Source: an uncultured Clostridia bacterium (GTDB lineage: Bacteria; Bacillota; Clostridia; Christensenellales; Borkfalkiaceae). From it: a stretch of 64,000 nt of DNA. A model generated the notes under the pieces. The model was not told where the DNA came from, did not search any database, and saw only the letters and a list, made by a program, of their open reading frames with translations. Shown here in pieces: positions 28,861-38,104 of the stretch (position 1 is its first letter; each line of letters opens with the position of its first letter). The stretch covers positions 124,001 to 188,000 of the forward strand of contig CANRKK010000001.1 of assembly GCA_947631195.1 (NCBI GenBank), given 5' to 3'. The position numbers and the translations under genes are program-made.

Positions 28861-29559
28861 TTACAGAGACTGCAAATAATCTATTTCCTCGCGGGTAAGT
28901 TTTCGGTAGGCTCCCCTGTCCAGTCCCCTTAAACCGAGTTCACCTATCTTAATCCTTTTAAGAAATACCACTTCCTTGCCGATTGCCGCAAACATTTTTC
29001 TCACTTCGCGGTTTTTGCCCTCGGTAATGGTTATATGTATTTTTGTGTAAGACTTATTTGTTTCCACAATATGAGCCTTACATTTTTTTGTGACGGAACC
29101 GTCGATTTCTATCCCGCTCCTTATGGGGTTGAGGGCGGCTTCCGTAAGCGTGCCTTCAACCTTAACGAGGTACGTTTTGGGCACCTCGTGCGAGGGATGC
29201 GTAAGTTTTTGCGCCAACTCGCCGTCGGTAGTCAAAATTATCAGGCCCTCGCTGTCATAGTCGAGCCTTCCCACAGGATATATTCTGCCGACGCCTGCAG
29301 GCATTAAATCCAACACCGTCTTCCTGCCCCTGTCGTCCGTTACGGCACAAATATATCCCTTAGGCTTATTGAGAATATAGTATTCATTTTTTTGCAGCGA
29401 AACTTTTTTGCCGCAAACAAAAACTTCATCCCCTTCAAAAACTTCGTGCCCGACGGAAGCGACCTTACTGTTTACCGTAACCTTTCCGTCGGATATCAAT
29501 TTATCGCACTCCCTGCGCGAAGCTACGCCGCAAGCCGCAAGAAACTTATTTATACGCAT
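28861..29559 (-). CDS. rluB: Pseudouridine synthase, RsuA/RluB family
   Basis: MRINKFLAACGVASRRECDKLI (S4 domain), GRLDYDSEGLIILTTDGE. Confidence 0.93.
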   Translation of the reverse strand: MRINKFLAACGVASRRECDKLISDGKVTVNSKVASVGHEVFEGDEVFVCGKKVSLQKNEYYILNKPKGYICAVTDDRGRKTVLDLMPAGVGRIYPVGRLDYDSEGLIILTTDGELAQKLTHPSHEVPKTYLVKVEGTLTEAALNPIRSGIEIDGSVTKKCKAHIVETNKSYTKIHITITEGKNREVRKMFAAIGKEVVFLKRIKIGELGLRGLDRGAYRKLTREEIDYLQSL

Positions 29560-29583
29560 ATAACCAAAGTCCCAAAAATAAAA

Positions 29584-30597
29584 TCAACTATTAATTATAC
29601 TATATAAATTTTCGGTTAAAAGCAAGCTATTTGGAGTTGAAATTTCAAGTTTTGCAACAAGATCGCCTGTTTTGATATTTTTTAGCCCGCTATATGGAAT
29701 TACTCTATAACTGATTTTTTCGTCGGTTTTTGCAACAAATTCAATCGGTTTTGACAGTTTGCATAGTACATTGTCAGACATAAATGCCATATTTTGCCCG
29801 ATTTTAATCAGCTTGAAATTTTTAAAACATTTGTCGAGTATCCGCCCGCTTTCGGCATACATGTCGGGACAGTTCAACACAACGCAAATTACATCCATCC
29901 CGTCCCTTTCGGCCGAGGACACTAAACATCTTCCCGCTTTAACGGTGTAGCCTGTTTTTATGCCGTTGGCGCCGTCGTAGTTATAGAGCATTTTGTTTTT
30001 GTTGACAAAGTTTCTGAATTGTCCCTTGTAATTTTTGGTTGCCACCACTTCTTTAAAAACAGGATTTTTCATGGCATACCTTGCAATAAGGCATAGATCC
30101 TTTGCCGTTGTGAAGTGATTGTCGTCGGGCAGTCCGCTCGGGTTGGCAAATTGCGTATTTTCGGCGCCTATTTCACGGGCCTTTGTATTCATTTTTTCTA
30201 CAAACTTTTCAACCGAGCCGCTGTTGTGGATTGCCAAAGCCGCAGCGCTGTCGTTGCCCGAGCGCAGCATCAACCCGTAGAGCAAATCTTTAACGCTGAT
30301 CTGTTCGTTCTTTTTCAGATAAATACTCGAACCCTCAACGCCCACCGCCTCATCGGGTACGGTGATCACTTCCTCGAGGTCGTTCTCTTCGATTATGATT
30401 ATTGCGGTCATAATCTTCGTCGTGCTTGCCATGGGGAGCCTTTTATCGGGATTGCTTTCCTCGAGGACCGTCCCCGTGGACAGTTCCATGGCAACGGACG
30501 ACGTTGCGGAAGTTTCAGCATTCGCTCCGTGCAGCCCCATAGACATACACATAACCAGCATGGCCGCGCAAATTATCAGTACGCTTTTTTTAGCCAT
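29584..30597 (-). CDS. D-alanyl-D-alanine carboxypeptidase (DacF-like, S11)
   Basis: Signal peptide; LPMASTTKIMTAI (SxxK), LRSGNDSAAALA (SxN), GIKTGYTVKAG (KTG). Confidence 0.92.
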   Translation of the reverse strand: MAKKSVLIICAAMLVMCMSMGLHGANAETSATSSVAMELSTGTVLEESNPDKRLPMASTTKIMTAIIIIEENDLEEVITVPDEAVGVEGSSIYLKKNEQISVKDLLYGLMLRSGNDSAAALAIHNSGSVEKFVEKMNTKAREIGAENTQFANPSGLPDDNHFTTAKDLCLIARYAMKNPVFKEVVATKNYKGQFRNFVNKNKMLYNYDGANGIKTGYTVKAGRCLVSSAERDGMDVICVVLNCPDMYAESGRILDKCFKNFKLIKIGQNMAFMSDNVLCKLSKPIEFVAKTDEKISYRVIPYSGLKNIKTGDLVAKLEISTPNSLLLTENLYSIINS

Positions 30598-30964
30598 TAT
30601 CTGTAAGTTTATGAACGAGTTCGCCCGTTTTTTCAACGAGCGCGTCAAGCGCTCCTTCTTCCATTTTTAAAAGTCTGCAATTTGTGCCGTCGTCAACTAT
30701 AAAGCCCTGAGGTTTAACCGTCACTACGGTGCCGTTGCCGCCCGCGAGCTTAAACCCGTCCGATTCCTTATAAGTTTTTACGTCGCCGTATTCGCCGCCG
30801 CCGCTTAAATTTACGACCGTCACGGACGAAAGTGGAATTATCTGTGCCCCGCTCACGGTGATAATCGGCTTGCCAACCACGGTGTCCGCGTCTGCAACTT
30901 TATCTATCTGTATTGCCGGTGTGTTGAATTCATTGTTGATATTTTTTTTGTTATTTGAGCGCAT
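30590..30964 (-). CDS. ytfJ: GerW/YtfJ-family sporulation-associated protein
   Basis: VVGKPIITVSGAQIIPLSSVTVVNLSGGGEYG...GGNGTVVTVKPQGFIV; upstream of the DacF-like gene. Confidence 0.82.
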   Translation of the reverse strand: MRSNNKKNINNEFNTPAIQIDKVADADTVVGKPIITVSGAQIIPLSSVTVVNLSGGGEYGDVKTYKESDGFKLAGGNGTVVTVKPQGFIVDDGTNCRLLKMEEGALDALVEKTGELVHKLTDNG

Positions 30965-31475
30965 TTATTTTCTCCATTATCAAAATTAATATAATTTTGC
31001 CTACAACAAACATGTTTATGATAGTCACGGCCTTACAATAATAGCGTATATAACCATGTTCTTCATTGAGGACGGTGTAATTTCTCAGCTTTGCGTAGTT
31101 GCCGTTTATCTGTATAAACTTGTATATAGCCGTTGTGAGGGCGTTTTGGGTCAGTACAATATAGGCATTATTCTGTTTAACAAGGCCGTAGTCGCCAAGT
31201 TGGATTATTTTATATATACATAAACTGTTAAAAATTTTATATGCACTGAATTTTATATCCTTAACGTCAAACTTTTTATTTTTGCCGTTGATTTGCATTT
31301 CGCCCGGCTTATCCTTTACGGTATTGGCGTTAAAAAACCTTAAAAAGCGATAGGCGCAAACGTTCAGCGCGGCATATTTTTTTTCGGAATTTATATATAT
31401 ATAATTGTATAAGTGAAAGGGAAACAGTGAAAGAGCAAAGCCTATTGCGGATATATATACCATTGCTTCATTCAT
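30951..31475 (-). CDS. DUF2953-like (YtfI-type) membrane-associated protein
   Basis: One N-terminal TM segment; position directly upstream of ytfJ matches the usual ytfI-ytfJ pairing. Weak sequence-level evidence. Confidence 0.5.
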   Translation of the reverse strand: MNEAMVYISAIGFALSLFPFHLYNYIYINSEKKYAALNVCAYRFLRFFNANTVKDKPGEMQINGKNKKFDVKDIKFSAYKIFNSLCIYKIIQLGDYGLVKQNNAYIVLTQNALTTAIYKFIQINGNYAKLRNYTVLNEEHGYIRYYCKAVTIINMFVVGKIILILIMEKINALK

Positions 31476-31541
31476 ACAAATATTATTGGTAAAACAAAAT
31501 TTAATATGCAAAAACGGACGGGAAAACCGTCCGTTTTAACG

Positions 31542-32273
31542 TTATTCTATTTTTATTATATCGTCATCGTCGGGTATGAAATCCGGCGGTTCGAGCACAT
31601 CGTCATCCACCTTCCCGCTCTTGACCAACTCATCCTGCTGCTTTGGTTCCTTTTTTGTTTTTTTGACTTCTTCGTCCTCATCTTCGTTATATTCGTCCTT
31701 TCTATAAAGATAGTTTGCGTCCTCCTCATCTTCTTCAAGCAACGAACTCTTGAGTTCGGCAATCTGCGACATCAAATCGTCATAATCGGGCAGTTCGTCT
31801 ATGGAATTCAGCTTAAACCGCTTCAAGAAAGTGTCGGTGGTTGCATACAAAATAGGCTTGCCTACCGCATCTTTTCTGCCGCACGGCACAATCATTTCAA
31901 GTTCCAAAAGAGTATGTATGGCATAATCGCAACTTACCTGCCGTATTTCTTCAAGTTCGGGCTTTGTAATCGGCTGCTTATAGGCGATAATCGCCGCACA
32001 TTCCAAAATGGTTTTGGTAAACTCCTTTTCCTTTATCGGGACCAAAACTTCCGATATCTGCTGTCTGTATTTGGGGTTGCTCGCCAATTGGATTTTGCCG
32101 TTGAAAGTAAGTAAAATAACGCCGTTATCTTCGCCGTACCTGTTTTTAAGCTCGCTTACGGCGGCATTTACCTCCTTTAACGAACAGCCCAATTTTTCAA
32201 CAATATATTTTACGGGCACAGGCTCGCCTGAAGCAAAAGCTATGGCCTCAATCGTATTCGTCAAATTGCTCAT
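31542..32273 (-). CDS. scpB: Segregation and condensation protein B with a long acidic C-terminal tail
   Basis: NTIEAIAFASGEPVPVKYIVEKLG...FTKTILECAAIIAYKQPITKPELEEIRQVS; immediately downstream of scpA. Confidence 0.93.
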   Translation of the reverse strand: MSNLTNTIEAIAFASGEPVPVKYIVEKLGCSLKEVNAAVSELKNRYGEDNGVILLTFNGKIQLASNPKYRQQISEVLVPIKEKEFTKTILECAAIIAYKQPITKPELEEIRQVSCDYAIHTLLELEMIVPCGRKDAVGKPILYATTDTFLKRFKLNSIDELPDYDDLMSQIAELKSSLLEEDEEDANYLYRKDEYNEDEDEEVKKTKKEPKQQDELVKSGKVDDDVLEPPDFIPDDDDIIKIE

Positions 32274-33063
32274 TGTCTATTTCCTTCAAATCCCACTCGG
32301 GATTAAGTCTGATGTTTATTGTGCCGAAGCTGTCGCGCTGCTCTACCATTATAAACTGATGCTTGAGCATCTCCAAAAGCGCCTGAAATGTTGTAATTAC
32401 CTCGGTTCGTGAAAAAGTGGTAAATAATTTTTCAAATTCCACTTCTTGCAATTCGATAAGTTTTTCTCGTATGAAGTGCACTTTTTGCTCTACGGTGTAT
32501 GTATCTTTGGGAATTTCCTTTATGTTTTCTTTTTCCCTTTGCAGACTTTCGTTTTTAAGCATCATGTTTGCAAAGGCTTTTAAAAGTCCGTCAACGGTAA
32601 AATCTTTGTAAATTACGCGCACGGTATCGAGTGATTTGTCCGGTTCTTTAAAATAATATCCTACCGTTTCCAAATCCTTGAGTTTGGGGGTTTCGCCTTT
32701 TATAAGCTCGTATTCCCGCTGTTTAAGCTGTTCAATCAGCGCTCTCTCCTCTTCCTCAGCTCCGCCCATATCCTCGCCCATCACCTCAACGACGGGAACC
32801 ATGCTCTTGGATTTTATATAGACTATTTGCGCCGCCAAAGCCAAATACTCGCTTTCCTTATCTACGTCACGGTGGGGCTGGGTTTTCATATATTCTATGT
32901 AATCGAGGAACTGGTCGGTAACTTTAGACACGAAAACATCCTCGATTTTTATCTGCGCTATATTTATAAGGTGCAGAAGCAAATCGAGCGGCCCTTCAAA
33001 GTCGTCGAGTACGGTGTTGTAGTCCACGACCGATTCAAAGTTGTCGTAATTATTGTTTGTCAT
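32248..33063 (-). CDS. scpA: Segregation and condensation protein A
   Basis: VLDDFEGPLDLLLHLINIAQIKIEDVFVSKVTDQFLDYI...YLALAAQIVYIKSKSMVP. Confidence 0.95.
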   Translation of the reverse strand: MTNNNYDNFESVVDYNTVLDDFEGPLDLLLHLINIAQIKIEDVFVSKVTDQFLDYIEYMKTQPHRDVDKESEYLALAAQIVYIKSKSMVPVVEVMGEDMGGAEEEERALIEQLKQREYELIKGETPKLKDLETVGYYFKEPDKSLDTVRVIYKDFTVDGLLKAFANMMLKNESLQREKENIKEIPKDTYTVEQKVHFIREKLIELQEVEFEKLFTTFSRTEVITTFQALLEMLKHQFIMVEQRDSFGTINIRLNPEWDLKEIDNEQFDEYD

Positions 33064-33078
33064 ATCTTAATTAATAAA

Positions 33079-33801
33079 TTATAAACCCAAAAAGACAAGC
33101 GGCGGCACACCCAAACCGAATACCAAATTCCAGATAAGTCTTATGGGATATCCGAGTATGTTTACCGCAAACCACTGTATATAGCCCAAAATATCAAAAT
33201 ATTTGAAAAAATAAAGCGCAGTATTATCTATAACTATCCCGCAGAGAAAACTCTCTACCACAAGAATAATTAAAATGTACTGCCCGTAAGTTCTCAAAAA
33301 TCTCTGTACGGGGTTAACCTGCCGCGTAAACGCCTCCACCACCCTGAAACCGTCCAGCGGATATAAAGGCAAAAGATTGAAGATGAACACGCTGAGATTG
33401 AACACAAACAGATTGCGGAAAAAATAGAAAAAGAACAGCCACAACTCATACAATCCGCTTGTCCAATAATACATAACAGGAAGAAGCAGTAAATAGCCGA
33501 TAAATGCGATGATATAGTTGGTGACAACGCCGGCTATTGCCGTTAGAAACAGCCCTTTGCGGTAGTTTTTAAAGTTGTACGGGTCAATGGGCACAGGTTT
33601 TGCCCAGCCGAACCCTGCCAGCGCACAGAGAATAAACCCCACAGGATCGAGATGCTTTAAGGGGTTGAGCGTCATTCTTCCGCGCATTTTTGCCGTCGGG
33701 TCGCCGCACTTATAGGCAACATAGGCGTGAGCAAACTCATGCGGGGCAAAAACAAATATTACCGCTAAAATTGACGCAAGATAAAATATCAATTGGTCCA
33801 A
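33079..33801 (-). CDS. Site-2 protease family (M50) membrane metalloprotease
   Basis: FAPHEFAHAYVAYKCGDPTAKMRGRMTLNPLKHLDPVG and NLLPLYPLDG. TTG start. Confidence 0.92.
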   Translation of the reverse strand: MDQLIFYLASILAVIFVFAPHEFAHAYVAYKCGDPTAKMRGRMTLNPLKHLDPVGFILCALAGFGWAKPVPIDPYNFKNYRKGLFLTAIAGVVTNYIIAFIGYLLLLPVMYYWTSGLYELWLFFFYFFRNLFVFNLSVFIFNLLPLYPLDGFRVVEAFTRQVNPVQRFLRTYGQYILIILVVESFLCGIVIDNTALYFFKYFDILGYIQWFAVNILGYPIRLIWNLVFGLGVPPLVFLGL

Positions 33802-33803
33802 TG

Positions 33804-35129
33804 CTATTTTAACCTCTCGGGAATAATATCGTTTCTAACCAAGTCCTCATAGGTTTGCGGCTTTATAATCAAGTCCGCCTTACCGTCTTTCACCAGCACG
33901 GCGGGCGGAACGAAATTGCGGTTGTAGTTGCTCGCCATCGAATAGTTGTATGCGCCCGTGGTCAGCACCGCCATAATGTCGCCCCGCTCTGCCTTGGGCA
34001 AGGGAACATCCACGGCGATTAAATCTCCGCTCTCGCAGCATTTCCCGGACACGGAAACGCGCTCCGTGCACTTTTCCGCCGCTCTGTTGGCAAGCAAAAC
34101 GGTGTATTTTGACTGGTATAGCGCGTAACGCGGATTATCGAACATTCCGCCGTCGATGGCAACGTATTTTCTTATGCCGGGTATGTCTTTAATTGCTCCC
34201 ACCGTGTACAGTGTTATGCCCGCTTCACCGACAATCGAACGTCCCGGTTCTATCAATAAATAGGGCTTTTTTACGCCGAGCGCCGAGGATTTTTCTATGA
34301 CTGCCCCGATAAGCGTCTTTAAATAGTCGGCATAGTCCGAAACTTCGAGTTGGGGATCCTCATCGTTATACCAAACCCCGAACCCGCCGCCGATGTTAAG
34401 AACTTCTGCCTCAAATCCGAGTTTGCCCTTAACTTCGGCAATAAAATCCATAACCTTGTCCGCGGCAAGGACGAATGATTGTTTTTCAAATATCTGCGAA
34501 CCGATGTGGCAGTGATAACCCTCCAATTTAAGATGTTTTTTGCCGAGCACGTGCGCGGTTATCTTCTCCGCCATGCCGTCCGAAACCGAAAAGCCGAACT
34601 TGCTGTCCGTGCGCGCCGTCTGAATATACGCGTGCGTGTGGGCCTCAACGCCGGGGTTGATCCTGATTAAAACATTCTGCTCTACGCCGCGTTCTTCCGC
34701 TAACTTTTCGATGATGTCCGCTTCGCTGAAGGAGTCCACCACTATCGTGCCGATTTTATTGTCGAGCGCATAACGAAGTTCGCTTTCAAGTTTATTATTG
34801 CCGTGCATATAAACTTTTTGTGCGGGGAAACCTGCCTTTAACGCCGTGTACAGCTCACCGCCGGATACAACGTCTACGCCTATACCTTCAGACTTGGCAA
34901 TACTGTACATTGCCATGCAGGAAAACGCCTTGGAAGCATACAGCACCATGCCGTTGCCCGAATACTCGGTTTCTATAGTGCGCTTGTAGACCCGCATCAT
35001 ATCTCTTATGTGTTGCTCGTCAAAAACATAGAGCGGCGTGCCAAATTGCGCGGCGAGTTCAACAGTATCTGCGCCACCTATTTCAAGATGGCCCTTTTCA
35101 TTTATTTTAAGTGTTTTGCGTGCGTTCAT
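33804..35129 (-). CDS. lysA: Diaminopimelate decarboxylase
   Basis: LYVFDEQHIRDMMR...YASKAFSCMAMYSIAKSEGIGVDVVSGGELYTA...GGGFGVWY; GKCCESGD. Confidence 0.96.
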   Translation of the reverse strand: MNARKTLKINEKGHLEIGGADTVELAAQFGTPLYVFDEQHIRDMMRVYKRTIETEYSGNGMVLYASKAFSCMAMYSIAKSEGIGVDVVSGGELYTALKAGFPAQKVYMHGNNKLESELRYALDNKIGTIVVDSFSEADIIEKLAEERGVEQNVLIRINPGVEAHTHAYIQTARTDSKFGFSVSDGMAEKITAHVLGKKHLKLEGYHCHIGSQIFEKQSFVLAADKVMDFIAEVKGKLGFEAEVLNIGGGFGVWYNDEDPQLEVSDYADYLKTLIGAVIEKSSALGVKKPYLLIEPGRSIVGEAGITLYTVGAIKDIPGIRKYVAIDGGMFDNPRYALYQSKYTVLLANRAAEKCTERVSVSGKCCESGDLIAVDVPLPKAERGDIMAVLTTGAYNYSMASNYNRNFVPPAVLVKDGKADLIIKPQTYEDLVRNDIIPERLK

Positions 35130-35153
35130 TTGTTCACCAGAAGTATATTAATA

Positions 35154-35182
35154 ATTCTATCAAAATGTTGACTATTAGTCAA
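35154..35182 (-). promoter_or_regulatory. lysA promoter with a palindrome over the -35
   Basis: TTGACT - 17 nt - TAGAAT. The -35 lies inside TTGACTAATAGTCAA (6-3-6 inverted repeat, 35168-35182). Confidence 0.6.
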
Positions 35183-35212
35183 ATATTTTGCTTAACATTA
35201 TAATAAAATGCC

Positions 35213-35244
35213 AAAACAGGCGCGCGGATAACTCCGTGCGCCTG
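35213..35244 (-). terminator. Terminator of the DacB-like carboxypeptidase gene
   Basis: CAGGCGCACGGAGTTATCCGCGCGCCTG then TTTT on the minus strand. Confidence 0.75.
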
Positions 35245-35261
35245 CGTTTATCAAATCCGTA

Positions 35262-36422
35262 TTAAATTGCCCATTCGGATGCGTTGCGGATAAAATAATC
35301 CCCAAAACTTGCCTTTTGTACATCTTCGGCGGCGATAACGTTTACACAATCGACTAAAATTCCGTCTTTATATACCTCTATCTCGCCGACCTTTTGCCCG
35401 CAACCGACGGGCGCTTTAACCTGAAAACTTTTGATATTATAGGTGATTTCGGGCGTACCGTCTTTTGCCGAAAAAACATAGCTGTTTCTTTCGGGCTTTA
35501 CGGCAACACTGTCCTTTTTGCCTCCCGATACGGCAAAATCATCGTTTAGGGTGACGTCTTTATCCAAAACAATCTTGTTTTTATAATTTGCAAAACCGTA
35601 GTCAAACATTTTGATTGTGGAATTAAACCTGTCTTCGCTGGTTTTGCCGCCGAGCACCACCGATATCAATCTTAAATCATTTTTCTTTGCCGTGCAGGCA
35701 AGGCAGAATCCCGCCTCGTTGGTAAATCCGGTCTTGCCGCCGTCGCAGTAGGAATATCTTTTTATAAGTTTGTTGGTATTGGTCATCGACGTAGTTCTGT
35801 CATCGGGGTGCGCAAAATCTTCAAGCCAAATTTTGCTATATTTAAAATAGTCCGCGTGTCTTATCAAATTTTTAAACATAACGGCTACGTCTTTGGCGCA
35901 CGAATATTGCGTTTCTCTGGGAAGCCCCGTGCAATTTGCAAAAACAGTGTCCGCACAGCCGAGCTCCTCGGCTTTTTGATTCATTTTTGCCACAAACTGT
36001 TCCTCGCTGCCCGCCAATCTTTCAGATAGCGCTACACAGCTGTCGTTTGCGGAACATACGATTATCGATTTAATCAGCTGTTCAACGGGATATTTCAGTC
36101 CGCTGTCCAAAAATACCTGCGACCCTCCCATTCCTGCGGCATTATCGCTTATCAGAATCTGCTCGTCAAAGGTAAGTTCGCCACGCTCGATTGCGTCGAA
36201 ACACAGCGTAAGAGTCATAACCTTGCAAACGCTCGCAATGGGCATATGCGCGGTTTCGTTGGATTTGTATATACATTCCCCTGAATTATAATCGATAAGA
36301 TAGGCCGACTTGCAGCCCGTCGCAAGCTCCGTATCTGCGGAAACGGCTTTAAAGCCCAAAGTTCCCGTCATGCAAGCTACAGAACAGCAAGCAACCGCGA
36401 TTGTTTTTAATAACTTTTTCAT
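35262..36422 (-). CDS. D-alanyl-D-alanine carboxypeptidase (DacB-like, S11)
   Basis: MKKLLKTIAVACCSVACM signal; MPIASVCKVMTL (SxxK), VCSANDSCVALS (SxN), GGKTGFTNEAG (KTG). Confidence 0.92.
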   Translation of the reverse strand: MKKLLKTIAVACCSVACMTGTLGFKAVSADTELATGCKSAYLIDYNSGECIYKSNETAHMPIASVCKVMTLTLCFDAIERGELTFDEQILISDNAAGMGGSQVFLDSGLKYPVEQLIKSIIVCSANDSCVALSERLAGSEEQFVAKMNQKAEELGCADTVFANCTGLPRETQYSCAKDVAVMFKNLIRHADYFKYSKIWLEDFAHPDDRTTSMTNTNKLIKRYSYCDGGKTGFTNEAGFCLACTAKKNDLRLISVVLGGKTSEDRFNSTIKMFDYGFANYKNKIVLDKDVTLNDDFAVSGGKKDSVAVKPERNSYVFSAKDGTPEITYNIKSFQVKAPVGCGQKVGEIEVYKDGILVDCVNVIAAEDVQKASFGDYFIRNASEWAI

Positions 36423-36450
36423 ACGAACAGTATGCCGCAATATTCTGCTT

Positions 36451-36993
36451 TTATACTATTATGATTACTAGTCTGAACAGCACGTTGATAATCAGCGCAT
36501 AGACCGCCAAATTTAAAACAGCCAGCGCAAGCGGCATGGCAAAAGTATATTTTTTATAAATAATTTTACAGCTTTCGGCAATCAGAAAACAAATAGCAAA
36601 AGAAATAAGTGAAGCGGGGATAAATACAAAGATGGCCACAATCGTGCCGCTGAACGCGTTGGCCGATATCAAAATTGCCGTATAAACCCCAAAAAATACT
36701 CCCCTTAAAAATACGGGAATAAGCGACAGGTACTTTAAGTTTGTAAAATAACTGATGGCAAAAACAATATAGAAATAAATAACGTCGGTAATTAATTTTG
36801 AAATCAGCAAAGTTGCATTTTCAAAATTAAAAACGTAAAACACATAATCGCTTGCAAAATTGAAGAAGTATTCATTAAAAATTACAGTTTTATATAGTAC
36901 TATGCCACATATAATCGCACAAATCAAGGCTATTGCAAAAGCAATTATAAATTTTTTATCCTTAAATAATCCGCCGCTATGAAAATTCCTCAT
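36451..36993 (-). CDS. Polytopic membrane protein, possibly SpoIIM-like
   Basis: About 180 aa with 5 predicted TM segments (AIALICAIICGIVLYKTV; FLRGVFFGVYTAILISANAFSGTIVAIFVFIPASLISFAICFLIAESCK). SpoIIM assignment rests only on topology and the sporulation context. Confidence 0.45.
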   Translation of the reverse strand: MRNFHSGGLFKDKKFIIAFAIALICAIICGIVLYKTVIFNEYFFNFASDYVFYVFNFENATLLISKLITDVIYFYIVFAISYFTNLKYLSLIPVFLRGVFFGVYTAILISANAFSGTIVAIFVFIPASLISFAICFLIAESCKIIYKKYTFAMPLALAVLNLAVYALIINVLFRLVIIIV

Positions 36994-37018
36994 ATACAAT
37001 TATATGAGGAACCGATAA

Positions 37019-38035
37019 TTAATATGAACTTGTCATGTTTGAAATTGCTATGCCATAGCCGCGCGTGGGATCGTTTATAAATACGTGAGTTACCGCCCCT
37101 ACCAGCTTTCCGTCCTGCACTATAGGGCTGCCGCTCATCCCCTGAACTATGCCGCCCGTCGTCTTAAGCAGTCTGTCGTCGTCTATCCGTATCACAAAAT
37201 TTCGGTTATCCTTATCCGACTTGTCAACTTTGATTATTGAAATTTTATATTTGTCCGCCGACTTACCGTAGATTGTAGTATAGATGTAAGCGTCGCCTAT
37301 CCTCACTTTATCGACGTCGGCCGTCGTGATTTTTATCAGTCCCGAACAGTCAAAATTGTCCGCAAGGTCGCCAAATACTCCGCATCTGCAATTTACCTTT
37401 GCTTTGCCTATAACCACCCCGTTTTCAAATGCGCCTCTTAGCTCCCCCGGGGTCCCCCTCACGCCTTTTTTTACGTCGTATATCAAACTTGAAAAGACTG
37501 TGCCGCCGTTTATATCTATGACGTTGTTGTTTGCGTCGCTTACGGGATGCCCAAGCGAGGCAAATTTTCTGTTTGCGGCGTCTACATAGGTAACGGTGCC
37601 TATTCCGTTAATGCTGTCCTTAACCAGAACGCCGAGCTTTTTCCCGCCCGTAGACATATCCTTGGCGGGATCGACTTGTAGCTTTATCTCGTCGCCGCCG
37701 CGCGTTATATCTATTTCATATTTTTTATATTCTTTAGACAAAATATTATTTATGTCACCCGATGAATTTACATCTTCGCCGTTAATTTTATCGATTATAT
37801 CCCCCGTTTTGATCCCCGCTTCACGCGCAGGCGACCGAACGCCGGACTCCGTTACAACGTCACACATTCCTATGACTTCAACCGTTTTGGTATTTAACAT
37901 AAAGCCCGCGGGAAAGCCGCCGAGATACATATAATTCTCGTTTGCGCTCGCCGCTGTGGAAGGTATTGTGAGCGTAACGATGGCAACGGTTACTAAAATC
38001 AAAATAAACTTTAAAAATTTCTTTCGGTAAAACAT
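37019..38035 (-). CDS. spoIVB: SpoIVB peptidase (S55, PDZ domain)
   Basis: PDZ-like SPAREAGIKTGDIIDKINGEDVNSSGDI; GIVQGMSGSPIVQDGKLVGAVTHVFINDPTRGYGIAI; next to recN. Confidence 0.95.
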   Translation of the reverse strand: MFYRKKFLKFILILVTVAIVTLTIPSTAASANENYMYLGGFPAGFMLNTKTVEVIGMCDVVTESGVRSPAREAGIKTGDIIDKINGEDVNSSGDINNILSKEYKKYEIDITRGGDEIKLQVDPAKDMSTGGKKLGVLVKDSINGIGTVTYVDAANRKFASLGHPVSDANNNVIDINGGTVFSSLIYDVKKGVRGTPGELRGAFENGVVIGKAKVNCRCGVFGDLADNFDCSGLIKITTADVDKVRIGDAYIYTTIYGKSADKYKISIIKVDKSDKDNRNFVIRIDDDRLLKTTGGIVQGMSGSPIVQDGKLVGAVTHVFINDPTRGYGIAISNMTSSY

Positions 38036-38104
38036 AAAAATATTTTGCACACAACGGGAGCAAATTATACAAACAGCCCAACGCAAACTTGCGCCGGGCT
38101 GTAA

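Noticed and set aside
35130-35212. Lysine riboswitch upstream of lysA
   Set aside because: Leader is too short and has no L-box motifs; only a promoter with a palindrome.
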